A program made the position numbers and the translations under genes. The notes beneath the pieces are model-generated. The model was not told where the DNA came from. It saw only the letters and a list, made by a program, of their open reading frames with translations, and made no database searches. A stretch of DNA of 35,637 nt from Flavobacteriales bacterium (lineage in GTDB: Bacteria > Bacteroidota > Bacteroidia > Flavobacteriales_D > Sanyastnellaceae): contig JAGQVX010000025.1 of NCBI GenBank assembly GCA_020437755.1, positions 1-35,637 of the forward strand, in the 5' to 3' direction. Shown in pieces: positions 9,098 to 17,111 of this stretch (its first letter is position 1; each line of letters opens with the position of its first letter).

Positions 9098-9490
9098 TCA
9101 CTTTTCAGGCTTGCGCATTCTGAATTGTGAGCATCGATTGTTGAATTCTTCTTCCGAATATTCAGCAATTAACTTCATTTCTTCCAGTTCAGTAACGTTC
9201 ATTACCACTGATTTGAATGCCGTGAAATTGTCATTCAATGAAGCGTCATTCGAAGGTGAAATGGAAAGCATGATGAGTCCCGCAGGTACGCATGACTGCT
9301 TTACAGTAAACTGCACATTGCCTTCGAGTCCGTCGACAATGTCCTTATAAGTGTAGGGGTCGAGGTCTTCTATTTCTACAAACATGACGCGCTGGTCAAA
9401 CGTGGGACTCTGGCCAAATGATTGAAATGAAACCAGACTCAGACCAATGCACAAGAGAGAGAAGACTAGAGGTTTTACCGTTCTTAACAT
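9098..9490 (-). CDS. Small secreted protein of unknown function upstream of the adhesin
   Basis: A 130-aa protein with a clear signal peptide (LVFSLLCIGLSLVSFQSFGQ, cleavage after about residue 27). The mature ~100 residues are acidic, with no motif I recognise. It has two Cys (in 'QSCVPAG' and 'NNRCSQF') that could form one disulfide. The pattern of a short strand, a helix 'YKDIVDGLEG', a strand 'VQFTVKQS' and another strand suggests a small alpha/beta fold, possibly ferredoxin-like, but this is only an impression. It lies 40 bp upstream of the SprB-like gene on the same strand, so it is probably co-transcribed with the adhesin cluster. A 7-of-8 match to the Bacteroidota -7 box (CATCTTTG) lies at 9541-9548, but I see no matching -33 element. 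Confidence 0.75.
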   Translation of the reverse strand: MLRTVKPLVFSLLCIGLSLVSFQSFGQSPTFDQRVMFVEIEDLDPYTYKDIVDGLEGNVQFTVKQSCVPAGLIMLSISPSNDASLNDNFTAFKSVVMNVTELEEMKLIAEYSEEEFNNRCSQFRMRKPEK

Positions 9491-9608
9491 GGTTGATTCG
9501 TTTAAGTTGTTGGTATACAGTACTTAGGTTAGCCGCTGAACAAAGATGGAAAATAATTTGTTACAGCCGTAAATATCTGAGTACAATGTATCGACAAAAT
9601 CAACGATT

Positions 9609-10382
9609 TTATCCCACAGATTCAGTGATTTGACGCACCATTTCATAAATTACTACCCCAGCACTTACCGAAACGTTCAATGAAGCGGTCTGCCCCGACA
9701 TGGGAATACGCACCCTTTCATTGCTCATTTCCAACACAGATGGCTGGATGCCCATATCCTCCGAACCCATCACAATACAAATCGGACCGCTCAAGTTGGA
9801 TGCGTACAAATTGCTTTCTGCTTTTTCAGTGCAGCTCACAATAGACAGCCCGCTCGATTTTAATTGTTCCAGCTCCTTGATGAAATGTGATGCCTTACAC
9901 ACCGGAATGCGCATCATCGCTCCTGCACTGGCTTTAATTGTGTCGGCATTGATTTGCGCACTGCCTTTTGCCGGAATCAAAACAGCGTCCATCCCCGCGC
10001 ATTCAGCAGTTCGTGCAATGGCCCCCAAGTTCCGTACATCAGTAATACCATCCAATGCAACAATTCGTGGAGTCCTGCCTTCTTGAAATGCCCGATCCAC
10101 TATCTCACTGATGTCGTGGTATTCAATGGGCGACATAAATGCAACGACTCCCTGATGGTTTTTGCGTGTCAAAAAATTCAAGCGTGACTCCGGAACATAT
10201 TGACGATGTATACCCTTGTCCTTGATCAAGGCGATCAATTCATTCACCAAAGCGCCGCGCAACTGCTTTCTGATCAACACTCGGTCAACTGTCTTGCCGG
10301 CTTCAATTGCTTCCATAACCGGACGAATACCCCAAACGATATCCTGATCGTCTTTCTTTTTATTCCTCGTAAATTTTTCCAT
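9609..10382 (-). CDS. rlmB: 23S rRNA (guanosine-2'-O-)-methyltransferase RlmB (TrmH/SpoU family)
   Basis: A 257-aa cytoplasmic SPOUT methyltransferase. The N-terminal RNA-binding domain starts at 'IVWGIRPVMEAI'. The knotted SAM-binding domain carries the three family motifs: 'DGITDVRNLGAIARTAE' with the catalytic-region Asn and Arg, 'IVMGSEDMGI', and 'IPMSGQTASLNVSVSAGV'. The expected reaction is 2'-O-methylation of G2251 (E. coli numbering) in 23S rRNA with S-adenosylmethionine. Length agrees with the family (about 245-260). Its start overlaps the end of the upstream GWxTD gene by 23 bp, so it is the last gene of the four-gene operon starting at 14588. A related TrmH paralogue with another target site is the main alternative. 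Confidence 0.93.
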   Translation of the reverse strand: MEKFTRNKKKDDQDIVWGIRPVMEAIEAGKTVDRVLIRKQLRGALVNELIALIKDKGIHRQYVPESRLNFLTRKNHQGVVAFMSPIEYHDISEIVDRAFQEGRTPRIVALDGITDVRNLGAIARTAECAGMDAVLIPAKGSAQINADTIKASAGAMMRIPVCKASHFIKELEQLKSSGLSIVSCTEKAESNLYASNLSGPICIVMGSEDMGIQPSVLEMSNERVRIPMSGQTASLNVSVSAGVVIYEMVRQITESVG

Positions 10383-11613
10383 TTCTCCAACTGGTTACTG
10401 CCCGTTCCCATTGTGCCTTGTAGAGCCTATCTCTGCGCAATTCATAAAAATCAGATACCAATGACGTGAGCTTGCGGTCAAAGGTAAATCGTAATGTCGC
10501 TACGTTATCCTGCTCACCATAATACCATACCTCACTTTCTGCCGTTTTGGTGATGGATTGTGGATTGCCAAACACAATATGAATCAACCCCCTGTCCGTC
10601 TTCCAACCCGGTATTCCTGACGTAAAGTAATAATTTGCTTCCTCAACCCGATTGTAGTAAATACGGATCAGCTCCCGAGCGCGATCCTTCGATCCGGCAC
10701 AATCCGTCCAAAAAGTCTCCAACCGCTCCTGAGGATCTTTACTGTTGGCCAAGGCATCATACTCAGCGCGCGATGTGATGTAGCGTGTGGTTTCAGCCAT
10801 GCGGGCAAATGTCTTAATCTCAGGAAAATACAGATCATTCACACTGATCACGCCCAAGACATGTCCCTTCTGCACCAATGAATACATCCCTTCTTCTAAA
10901 GCAATTGATGGCGCATCATATCCGTACCCTTCCACAGGTGTGAACGCATTTTCCTGAACCGCAGGAAATTCCGATCGGGAATCTGAAAATGGGGGAGGAG
11001 GGAGCGATACATTAGATTCATGTGGAATTAAGTCTAAACCCGAATCGCAATTGGGACAGATCAGTCGCACCGCTTCTCCTTCAATCAGCCGATGACGAAA
11101 ACAGGGTGTGCCTTCTGAAGTGACAAACATGAAGTCCTGCCTGCCCAAAGATTGGGTCCCGCCGAGTGGTATCAATTGCGTTTCTGAAACTCCCCGGTTC
11201 TGATCCATAACCTGAACGGCGAGCAGATGCCCGCTGCCCGTTGGCAATGCAATTTGAAATGAATCATACAACATATTACCTATACCCGCGGCCGGATAAA
11301 TTTTCTCGGTGCTGCCACTGTCGAGTAGCAAAGTGGGTTGTGATGAATCAAATACCTGATAGGACAATTGAATGCGTGCCTTGAATGGGTCTTGTGGGTC
11401 CTTTCGTGTAAATAATACTTCCGAAGCCGCGATTCCCACATGTACCGTTGCACGATCGCTACTTTCATTCAAAACCATTACTTCGGGATGTAAATTTTTG
11501 AATTCGTAGTTGTACTCCTGCTCCAGTCCACTGGTCTGCGTTGGTGTCGGACTGCTGCATGCCACCAAAAACACCGCTGTAGCGATCACTCCCCACCTCA
11601 TGATAACTCTCAT
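10360..11613 (-). CDS. GWxTD-domain lipoprotein
   Basis: A 417-aa predicted lipoprotein; the lipobox LVAC places the acylated Cys at 19. The body contains a beta-rich N-terminal half, a small 'CPNC' pair in the middle, and the C-terminal GWxTD domain with the literal motif G-W-K-T-D at 336-340, followed by 'RGLIHIVFGNP' and 'EVWYYGEQDNVATLRFTFD'. GWxTD domains are common in Bacteroidota and other phyla, but their role is not established, so I give none. Its 3' end overlaps rlmB by 23 bp and its 5' end overlaps rmuC by 4 bp (ATGA), so translation is probably coupled. The start is fixed by that overlap and by the signal peptide. Confidence 0.9.
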   Translation of the reverse strand: MRVIMRWGVIATAVFLVACSSPTPTQTSGLEQEYNYEFKNLHPEVMVLNESSDRATVHVGIAASEVLFTRKDPQDPFKARIQLSYQVFDSSQPTLLLDSGSTEKIYPAAGIGNMLYDSFQIALPTGSGHLLAVQVMDQNRGVSETQLIPLGGTQSLGRQDFMFVTSEGTPCFRHRLIEGEAVRLICPNCDSGLDLIPHESNVSLPPPPFSDSRSEFPAVQENAFTPVEGYGYDAPSIALEEGMYSLVQKGHVLGVISVNDLYFPEIKTFARMAETTRYITSRAEYDALANSKDPQERLETFWTDCAGSKDRARELIRIYYNRVEEANYYFTSGIPGWKTDRGLIHIVFGNPQSITKTAESEVWYYGEQDNVATLRFTFDRKLTSLVSDFYELRRDRLYKAQWERAVTSWRNGKIYEE

Positions 11614-12908
11614 TCGGCGGAATTTAAGGATTCTTGATCATCTTGCTCCTGAGGTAGCCATTGGTCACCAAATTCTTTCTTCGACTTCACTCCCAATTCC
11701 TTGGTCTTCAATGCTGTTTGAACCATGTTGCCTCTTCCGTCAATAAGCTTGTTCCGCGCTGATTGATACGCACTTGAAGCCTGATTCAGCCGGTTCTCAA
11801 TTTGGTCCATGTCCTGACTGAAACTCACGAATTTGTCGTACAAGGTCCCGGCCAGGCGAGCAATTTCCAACACGTTGCGATGCTGGTTTTCCTGTTTCCA
11901 TACCGATGAAATGGTGCGCAATGTGGCAAGCAAGGTCGATGGAGTGACAATAACAACTTTCCGCTCCCAGGCATAGTTGTACAAGTCCTGATCATTCGCA
12001 ATGGCCATGGCAAATGAGGATTCTATAGGCATAAACAACAACACAAAATCGGGCGTGCTCAATCCCTCTATGGCCTCATATGATTTTTCCGCCAGCCCCT
12101 TAATGTGAGACTTCACCGATTGGATATGGGCCTGTAAAAACTGACTGCGCTCTTCTTCATTGCCGGCATTAACCATACGCTCATAGGCAGTCAGCGATAC
12201 TTTGGAGTCAATGATGATGTGCTTTTCCTCGGGCAATTTGATCACAACGTCAGGTTGCACTCGACGGCCTTCGTGGTCGGAATAGGATGCCTGTGTGAGG
12301 TATTCTATTCCCCGTTGCAACCCGCTACTTTCCAATATTTTCTGAAGAATCATCTCGCCCCAGTTGCCTTGGGTTTTGTTTTCTCCTTTTAAGGCAGTCG
12401 CCAAATTCTGAGCATCTTCCGACAAGCGCTGGTTCAACTTTAACAGATTTTCCAGTTCGATTTTCAATTTCGCGCGATCTTCTGTCTCGTTCCGGTGATT
12501 CTGTTCGACTTTGCTTTCGAATTCCTTGATTTTTTCTCGAAGAGGAGTCAACACGGCGTCAATTCCCTCTTTATTCTGTGCGGTAAATTTCTTGGAGTTG
12601 TCTTCGAGTATCTTGTTGGCCAATAGCTGAAATTCTCGTGCCAGGTCTTCTTTGCTGGCTTCAAATTGTCGGGCTTGTTCTTCGATCCTGCCTTCGAGTT
12701 GTTTTATTTGTTCTTCGCGTGTAGCAAGTGTTCTGGCATCCGCCAAATGCGTTTCGCGTAGACCCTCGATTAATTCTTCCCGCTCACGAATTTGTCCTTG
12801 CAACGTGGCAATTTCAGATAGCTGATTCCTCATTTGCCTTGTGCGCAAAAACAAATAGGCCAATGCAAAGCCAACAAGTAATCCAATGAGGGCATAAAGC
12901 CAAATCAT
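11610..12908 (-). CDS. rmuC: DNA recombination protein RmuC
   Basis: A 432-aa protein with one N-terminal membrane anchor (about 2-21), a long coiled coil (about 25-190, rich in E/Q/K/L heptads) and the RmuC nuclease-like core, including 'KTQGNWGEMILQKILE', 'YLTQASYSDHEGRRVQPDV' and 'HIIIDSKVSLTAYE'. The Asp-x-Ser-Lys stretch corresponds to the PD-(D/E)xK-like active site suggested for the family. RmuC limits inversions between short inverted repeats in E. coli. Length fits the family. It overlaps the GWxTD gene by 4 bp and follows the barrel gene after 18 bp, so it is the second gene of the operon. Confidence 0.95.
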   Translation of the reverse strand: MIWLYALIGLLVGFALAYLFLRTRQMRNQLSEIATLQGQIREREELIEGLRETHLADARTLATREEQIKQLEGRIEEQARQFEASKEDLAREFQLLANKILEDNSKKFTAQNKEGIDAVLTPLREKIKEFESKVEQNHRNETEDRAKLKIELENLLKLNQRLSEDAQNLATALKGENKTQGNWGEMILQKILESSGLQRGIEYLTQASYSDHEGRRVQPDVVIKLPEEKHIIIDSKVSLTAYERMVNAGNEEERSQFLQAHIQSVKSHIKGLAEKSYEAIEGLSTPDFVLLFMPIESSFAMAIANDQDLYNYAWERKVVIVTPSTLLATLRTISSVWKQENQHRNVLEIARLAGTLYDKFVSFSQDMDQIENRLNQASSAYQSARNKLIDGRGNMVQTALKTKELGVKSKKEFGDQWLPQEQDDQESLNSAE

Positions 12909-12926
12909 GCAGGGTAGTGTTCAGGG

Positions 12927-14588
12927 TTAAAAAAAGCTCGTAAATCCGAAGTGAATCTTAGCGTTTCGCAGCAATACCGGATTGTTGTATTGTCGTCCCA
13001 TGGCGTACGTCAGCGCAAAAATTCCCGACTTCGTTTCAAAACTTACCCCTGCTCCAAATCCAATAGGGGTATCAGTGGCAAAGTTACGCGTAGATTGGCT
13101 TTCCCACCAACCTTGGTCGAAAAACAAATGAACATTGCTGTTCTTCTCCAGTAAAAAGCGCAGTTCTGTCGTAGCAACCAACCAGGATGATACTTGCAAG
13201 CCGCTTTCATCCATACCGCGCATGGTCTTCATTCCTCCAAACCGGTACATCTCGTTGGTGTAAATTCTGTCCGATTGTTTGGATGCTCCTTTAGCTCCTA
13301 GTTTGAAGGTAAAGCGTTGAAACAGAGGAATGAATCCCGATATCTCCCCTCCAAATTCCCATTGGTCGGTGGTCGACGAAATATTCGTGTCGTCCGTTCC
13401 GCGTTCCTCGAAATTCTTTCTTCCGGCTGCAGCAGTCAGATCTGCCAGTATCCCTTTTCGAGGATTGAAACGGTAGTCCAGCCGCTCCAGTCTCCCCGAA
13501 AGACCATATAGTATCGTACGGGTGTTGGCCAAAGCAAGCTGACTGTTGGTTAGCGCCGATCCTGTGGCTTCTCTTTTGGCGAATGCCTTGACATAGGTAT
13601 GCGTATGGAAGCGGTAATACAATGCTCCCTGCAATTCCAATGTGCTAATGGTTGAATCCCTTCGAAACATTTCCAAATCTCCCCCTATTCCCAATCTGCT
13701 TCCCAATAAATAGGGGTAGAGAGCAGATACCTCAAGCTGCTGAGTAGCACTTTGTATGCGCCTCCAGTTTAACGAAAGCTGCTCTCCTTGATTCAAAATG
13801 TTTTGGAGGTTCAAATCCAATTCACCGGTAATGGTGATTTTGTCATCGTTGTCGTTTTGCTGCACACCAAGCAATCCATTGAAGGTGTTAGCTCTTTTCC
13901 GACGCACGTATATATATAGGTCGGCCCCGTCTTCTCGAAACTGGACTTCGGCAGGCTTTGTCTCTTCTAAGAACGGGACCTCCGAAATGCGACTCTCAAT
14001 GCGTCTAACAAGTGATTCATCGTATGGATTGCCCGATTTTATTCCGAGATGGGTCTGCAAATAATTGGTATTGATGAGGTCGTCGCTTTTCACCGCAATG
14101 CTATCGAATAGCACTAATGGACCGTTTTCGATAGTTACCGTAATACTCAATTGACTATCCTCGCTGCTCAAGCTTACCGGGATAACACGAGCGAACGGAT
14201 ATCCGCTGTTTTCGTACCTGGACAATTCGTCGGTGAGATAACGATCAATCGAAGCCTCGGTAACCCATCCACGAGTCGACAGTCTTCGTGATTCCCCGTC
14301 TTCTGTAAGCAATCTGACCTGTCCCCAGCTGAATTGAGGTCCGGGTGAAAGAAAAACCTGGGTAGGGTGCTCACCTGCAATACTGTCAATGCTGCACGTC
14401 AGGTATCCCTCCTTGTGATATACGGATTCCAAATCCTGCAAAGCTCGTTGCAAAGTCAACGATGTGTCCATTGGAATACTGTCGCAATTGGTCAGCGGCT
14501 CAACATTCACACATAGCCAGTTGGCTTGTCCGTCCAGATGGAAGGTTGCAAGAGTCAGTGCACATGTCAGGGCAATTCGTGAAAGCAT
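12927..14588 (-). CDS. BamA/TamA-family outer-membrane barrel protein with POTRA-like region
   Basis: A 553-aa protein with a signal peptide (cleavage near LDGQA). Residues about 25-240 resemble POTRA repeats ('LESVYHKEGYLTCSIDSI', 'VLFDSIAVKSDDLINTNYLQ', 'GNPYDESLVRRIESRISEVPF'). From about 250 the sequence alternates as a 16-strand Omp85 barrel, with 'RFGGMKTMRGMDE' standing for the conserved lid-loop region ((V/I)RG(Y/F) in BamA, here MRGM), and ends in Phe as outer-membrane proteins do. At 553 residues it is nearer TamA than BamA (about 800). Omp85 proteins insert or translocate outer-membrane proteins, but the substrate here is unknown. It is the first gene of the rmuC-GWxTD-rlmB operon. 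A consensus -7 box lies 62 bp upstream. Confidence 0.88.
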   Translation of the reverse strand: MLSRIALTCALTLATFHLDGQANWLCVNVEPLTNCDSIPMDTSLTLQRALQDLESVYHKEGYLTCSIDSIAGEHPTQVFLSPGPQFSWGQVRLLTEDGESRRLSTRGWVTEASIDRYLTDELSRYENSGYPFARVIPVSLSSEDSQLSITVTIENGPLVLFDSIAVKSDDLINTNYLQTHLGIKSGNPYDESLVRRIESRISEVPFLEETKPAEVQFREDGADLYIYVRRKRANTFNGLLGVQQNDNDDKITITGELDLNLQNILNQGEQLSLNWRRIQSATQQLEVSALYPYLLGSRLGIGGDLEMFRRDSTISTLELQGALYYRFHTHTYVKAFAKREATGSALTNSQLALANTRTILYGLSGRLERLDYRFNPRKGILADLTAAAGRKNFEERGTDDTNISSTTDQWEFGGEISGFIPLFQRFTFKLGAKGASKQSDRIYTNEMYRFGGMKTMRGMDESGLQVSSWLVATTELRFLLEKNSNVHLFFDQGWWESQSTRNFATDTPIGFGAGVSFETKSGIFALTYAMGRQYNNPVLLRNAKIHFGFTSFF

Positions 14589-14649
14589 GGATGAAGAAAA
14601 AAGGAAGATTGGAGACTATAACGCTTTAAAACAACGTTTATGCTCTAGA

Positions 14650-14657
14650 CAAATGTA
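14650..14657 (-). promoter_or_regulatory. Putative -7 promoter box for the barrel-rmuC-rlmB operon
   Basis: On the minus strand this reads TACATTTG, an exact match to the Bacteroidota -7 consensus TAnnTTTG. It lies 62 bp upstream of the ATG at 14588, which would give a leader of roughly 55 nt. No convincing TTG -33 element is seen at 17-23 bp, so it is tentative. Confidence 0.5.
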
Positions 14658-14713
14658 GTCAAGGTTGTTGATAACCCATTGAAACCTTATCATACAATTC
14701 GCGTAAACGGGGC

Positions 14714-14721
14714 TACATTTG
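14714..14721 (+). promoter_or_regulatory. Putative -7 promoter box for the small lipoprotein gene
   Basis: TACATTTG on the plus strand matches TAnnTTTG exactly and is the same octamer as the minus-strand box at 14650-14657, suggesting divergent promoters in this 171-bp intergenic region. It lies 38 bp upstream of the lipoprotein ATG. A TTG at 14679-14681 is too far (32-bp spacer) to be a standard -33 element. Confidence 0.5.
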
Positions 14722-14759
14722 TGAGGAACCCAAAGGAAAATTCACGCAACACTTTAAAC

Positions 14760-14885
14760 ATGAAAAAGGTACTTGGAATTATCGCACTGATTATTGTTCT
14801 TGGCGCAACGTTGGCTTCTTGCATGCCCCACAAACAAGCATGCGCGGCGTATTCAGATGTAGAAGTTGAGCAGGAAGCTCAATAA
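14760..14885 (+). CDS. Tiny lipoprotein (41 aa)
   Basis: A 41-aa predicted lipoprotein. It starts MKKVLGII, has a hydrophobic core, and the lipobox LASC puts the acylated Cys at 21. Only about 20 residues remain after processing, with one further Cys (28) followed by A-A-Y and an acidic tail. The open frame extends upstream to 14679, but the ATG at 14760 gives a textbook lipoprotein signal and follows a consensus -7 box by 38 bp, so I chose it. Small lipoproteins with a C-x-A-Y element occur widely in Bacteroidota, but I know no function for them. Its stop codon directly abuts the stop codon of the convergent OsmC gene. Confidence 0.78.
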   Translation: MKKVLGIIALIIVLGATLASCMPHKQACAAYSDVEVEQEAQ

Positions 14886-15293
14886 TCATACGTACTTAAT
14901 GGTGACATCCTGCTCCAGTTCCGGATGCAGGCTCAGGGCTACCGGACAGTCGATTGCGGCTCGATCCAGGATGGCCCGTTCTTTTTCCGTATAACCCATA
15001 TCTTCAATCGTCAATACGATTGCAAGCTTTCCGATTCTACGAGGATTTGAGAACATCGTTTTTTCTACCTCCCCCTCCATTTTTCCCACTGCCATTCCAC
15101 GGTTCTGCGCAGCTATGGCCATTACCGTAATCATGCACGAAATAAGCGAAGCGCCCAATAAGTCGGTAGGTGAAAATGCTTCACCCTTGCCATGATTATC
15201 CACCGGGGCATCCGTAGTTATTTCATCGCCCGATTTGTAATGTGTGCAAATGGTTCGCAATGAACCCTGATATTTTACGCCCATTTTAGTCAT
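14886..15293 (-). CDS. OsmC/Ohr-family protein
   Basis: A 135-aa cytoplasmic protein of the OsmC/Ohr fold, which reduces organic or other hydroperoxides through two cysteines. Both expected positions are present: Cys in 'LISCMITVMAI' on the central helix and Cys in 'DCPVALSLHPE' near the C-terminus. 'FSPTDLLGASL' is the usual family lead-in. Length fits. The gene converges with the tiny lipoprotein with zero spacing, and its start is 49 bp from the divergent outer-membrane protein gene. I cannot tell OsmC from YhfA-like subgroups reliably, so no gene symbol is given. Confidence 0.92.
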   Translation of the reverse strand: MTKMGVKYQGSLRTICTHYKSGDEITTDAPVDNHGKGEAFSPTDLLGASLISCMITVMAIAAQNRGMAVGKMEGEVEKTMFSNPRRIGKLAIVLTIEDMGYTEKERAILDRAAIDCPVALSLHPELEQDVTIKYV

Positions 15294-15299
15294 AAGGAA

Positions 15300-15334
15300 T
15301 TGGCTTTTCTTGCGTTATTAATTTCGTACCTTTG
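15300..15334 (+). promoter_or_regulatory. Promoter of the outer-membrane protein-lipA pair, with very short leader
   Basis: TACCTTTG at 15327-15334 matches the TAnnTTTG -7 box exactly, with a TTG at 15300-15302 (24-bp spacer, slightly long) as a possible -33 element. The ATG at 15343 begins only 9 bp after the box, so the transcript would have a leader of a few nucleotides or none. The signal peptide supports that ATG. Confidence 0.55.
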
Positions 15335-15342
15335 AATTAGGA

Positions 15343-16131
15343 ATGCGAAAGTTCAACAAATTCACCGGATTGATACTCTTTTTTCTGAGCGTTTCCCTCG
15401 CGGGATATGCACAGAGCGCTTCGGAAGCAACGGGAGATGAAGGTCCCACCATCTTGTACAATCAACAAATGTATGGCGGGATACACCTGCATAGCAGTGG
15501 GTATGGATTGAACTTTACCTGGGGAAAATACAGCACGGCACACAAAATTTGGCTGTACTCGGCTGAGTTTCTTTACATGAAGCACGAGAAGGAAGTCAGA
15601 AGCTACAATCCTACGCAGCCCGATGCCAAGAGCTATGTGTACGGTAAGCTGAATAGCTTTTTCGTACTGCGTCCCGGAATCGGAAGGAAGAAAATCGTGG
15701 CCGATAAGCTGCGCAAAAGCGGAGTGCAGATCGCATACAGCTACACGCTAGGTCCGGCACTGGGTATTACCAAGCCGGTTTATCTTGAGATTGGTGTCCA
15801 GGAGACCAATTACAACACCTACGTCACGGAGCGATATGATCCTGACAAGCACTTTTTTGACGATATCTATGGTCGTGCGCCATTCATCAATGGAATTACT
15901 GAACTTTCATTGTATCCGGGTGGATTCGCTAAATTTGCATTCAATTTTGAATACGCCAATTCGAAGAACCGATTGAAAGGTTTGGAAACAGGGGTAGCCT
16001 TGGATGCATACTTCAAGCGCATTCCAATTATGGCTGAGAATATCGGCGATTTGGAGGGTGTTAGAAACAAGCAGCTCTTTCTGAATTTTTACGTGAACCT
16101 CTTCTTTGGCAAGAAGTACAACAAGAGATGA
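15343..16131 (+). CDS. Predicted outer-membrane protein upstream of lipA
   Basis: A 262-aa protein with a signal peptide (hydrophobic 9-19, cleavage near AGYAQ). The mature part is made of alternating beta strands rich in Tyr, Phe and Gly ('[18 protein letters not shown]', '[12 protein letters not shown]', '[12 protein letters not shown]'), which suggests a beta-barrel of about 10-12 strands. I do not recognise a named family beyond conserved Bacteroidota outer-membrane proteins. The last codons overlap the lipA start by 4 bp (ATGA), indicating translational coupling to lipoyl synthase, which is an odd pairing. A consensus -7 box lies almost at the start codon. Confidence 0.85.
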   Translation: MRKFNKFTGLILFFLSVSLAGYAQSASEATGDEGPTILYNQQMYGGIHLHSSGYGLNFTWGKYSTAHKIWLYSAEFLYMKHEKEVRSYNPTQPDAKSYVYGKLNSFFVLRPGIGRKKIVADKLRKSGVQIAYSYTLGPALGITKPVYLEIGVQETNYNTYVTERYDPDKHFFDDIYGRAPFINGITELSLYPGGFAKFAFNFEYANSKNRLKGLETGVALDAYFKRIPIMAENIGDLEGVRNKQLFLNFYVNLFFGKKYNKR

Positions 16132-16997
16132 CCAAATCCCTTCTTCAGGAGCCTGAAAAGGCGCGCAAGCCCAAGTGGTTGCGTGTGAAATTGCCCACCG
16201 GGGAGAATTACAAAATGGTGCGAGGTCTTGTCGATAAGCACCAACTCCATACGATTTGTGAAAGTGGAAACTGCCCCAATATGGGCGAGTGCTGGGGAGC
16301 CGGAACGGCAACGTTCATGATCTTGGGCAATGTCTGTACTCGTTCTTGTGGTTTTTGCGCGGTCTCGACTGGTCGGCCTGAAGAGGCTGATCCTTTTGAG
16401 CCGGCTCGTGTTGCTCAATCGGTCAAACTGATGCAAGTGAAGCATGCAGTCATTACTTCTGTTGATCGCGACGATCTCACCGATGGAGGTTCAGAAATCT
16501 GGGCGATGACAGTCAGAGCCATTCGCAGAAAATCCCCCGATACAACTCTCGAAACCCTCATTCCCGATTTTGGGGGCAAATGGGAAAACTTGCAGCGCAT
16601 AATCGAAGTAGCTCCGGAGATCGTCTCGCACAACCTTGAAACCGTTCGTCGACTGACCAAAGAAGTGCGGATCCAGGCCAAGTATGATAGAAGTCTGGAA
16701 GTATTACGTCGACTTAAAAAAGGAGGAATGCGCACCAAGTCGGGCATTATGCTCGGATTAGGGGAAAGTGATGAGGAGGTTTTGGAAGCAATGGACGACC
16801 TCCGTGCTGTTGATGTTGACATCCTTACTTTGGGGCAATACTTACAGCCAACACCCAAGCATCTTCCCGTGGATGAGTTCATTACCCCTGAGAAATTTGA
16901 GTACTTCAAGGAGATGGGAATGAAAAAAGGATTCCGCTATGTGGAAAGCGGTCCGCTGGTGAGGTCTTCCTATCACGCAGAGAAGCATTTGTTCTAG
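16128..16997 (+). CDS. lipA: Lipoyl synthase (radical SAM)
   Basis: A 289-aa cytoplasmic enzyme that inserts two sulfurs into octanoyl-carrier domains to make lipoate for pyruvate and 2-oxoglutarate dehydrogenases and the glycine cleavage system. The auxiliary-cluster motif C-x4-C-x5-C is at Cys44/49/55 and the radical SAM motif C-x3-C-x2-C at Cys70/74/77. '[12 protein letters not shown]' and the C-terminal RSSY (279-282), whose serine ligates the auxiliary cluster, are also present. Length matches the family. It is translated from an ATGA overlap with the upstream outer-membrane protein gene. No lipB is in the window. Confidence 0.98.
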   Translation: MTKSLLQEPEKARKPKWLRVKLPTGENYKMVRGLVDKHQLHTICESGNCPNMGECWGAGTATFMILGNVCTRSCGFCAVSTGRPEEADPFEPARVAQSVKLMQVKHAVITSVDRDDLTDGGSEIWAMTVRAIRRKSPDTTLETLIPDFGGKWENLQRIIEVAPEIVSHNLETVRRLTKEVRIQAKYDRSLEVLRRLKKGGMRTKSGIMLGLGESDEEVLEAMDDLRAVDVDILTLGQYLQPTPKHLPVDEFITPEKFEYFKEMGMKKGFRYVESGPLVRSSYHAEKHLF

Positions 16998-17111
16998 GAA
17001 TGCCACTTGACCTGTATAATTTCTCAACCTTATTAGGGTAAACGTTTTCTTAGCTTGTATTTTTTACAGTAAATTGCCGCCTGTTTTGAATGCGGAAAAA
17101 CCTGAATAGTT

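Noticed and set aside
11041-11061. CPNC pair in the GWxTD lipoprotein as a thioredoxin or zinc-finger site
   Set aside because: A single C-x-x-C without a thioredoxin fold or a second pair is not enough to assign a redox or metal role.
17040-17100. Promoter upstream of the large propeller gene
   Set aside because: The best candidates (for example around TGTTTTG near 17083) match only about 6 of 8 positions of the -7 consensus and lack proper spacing to a TTG.
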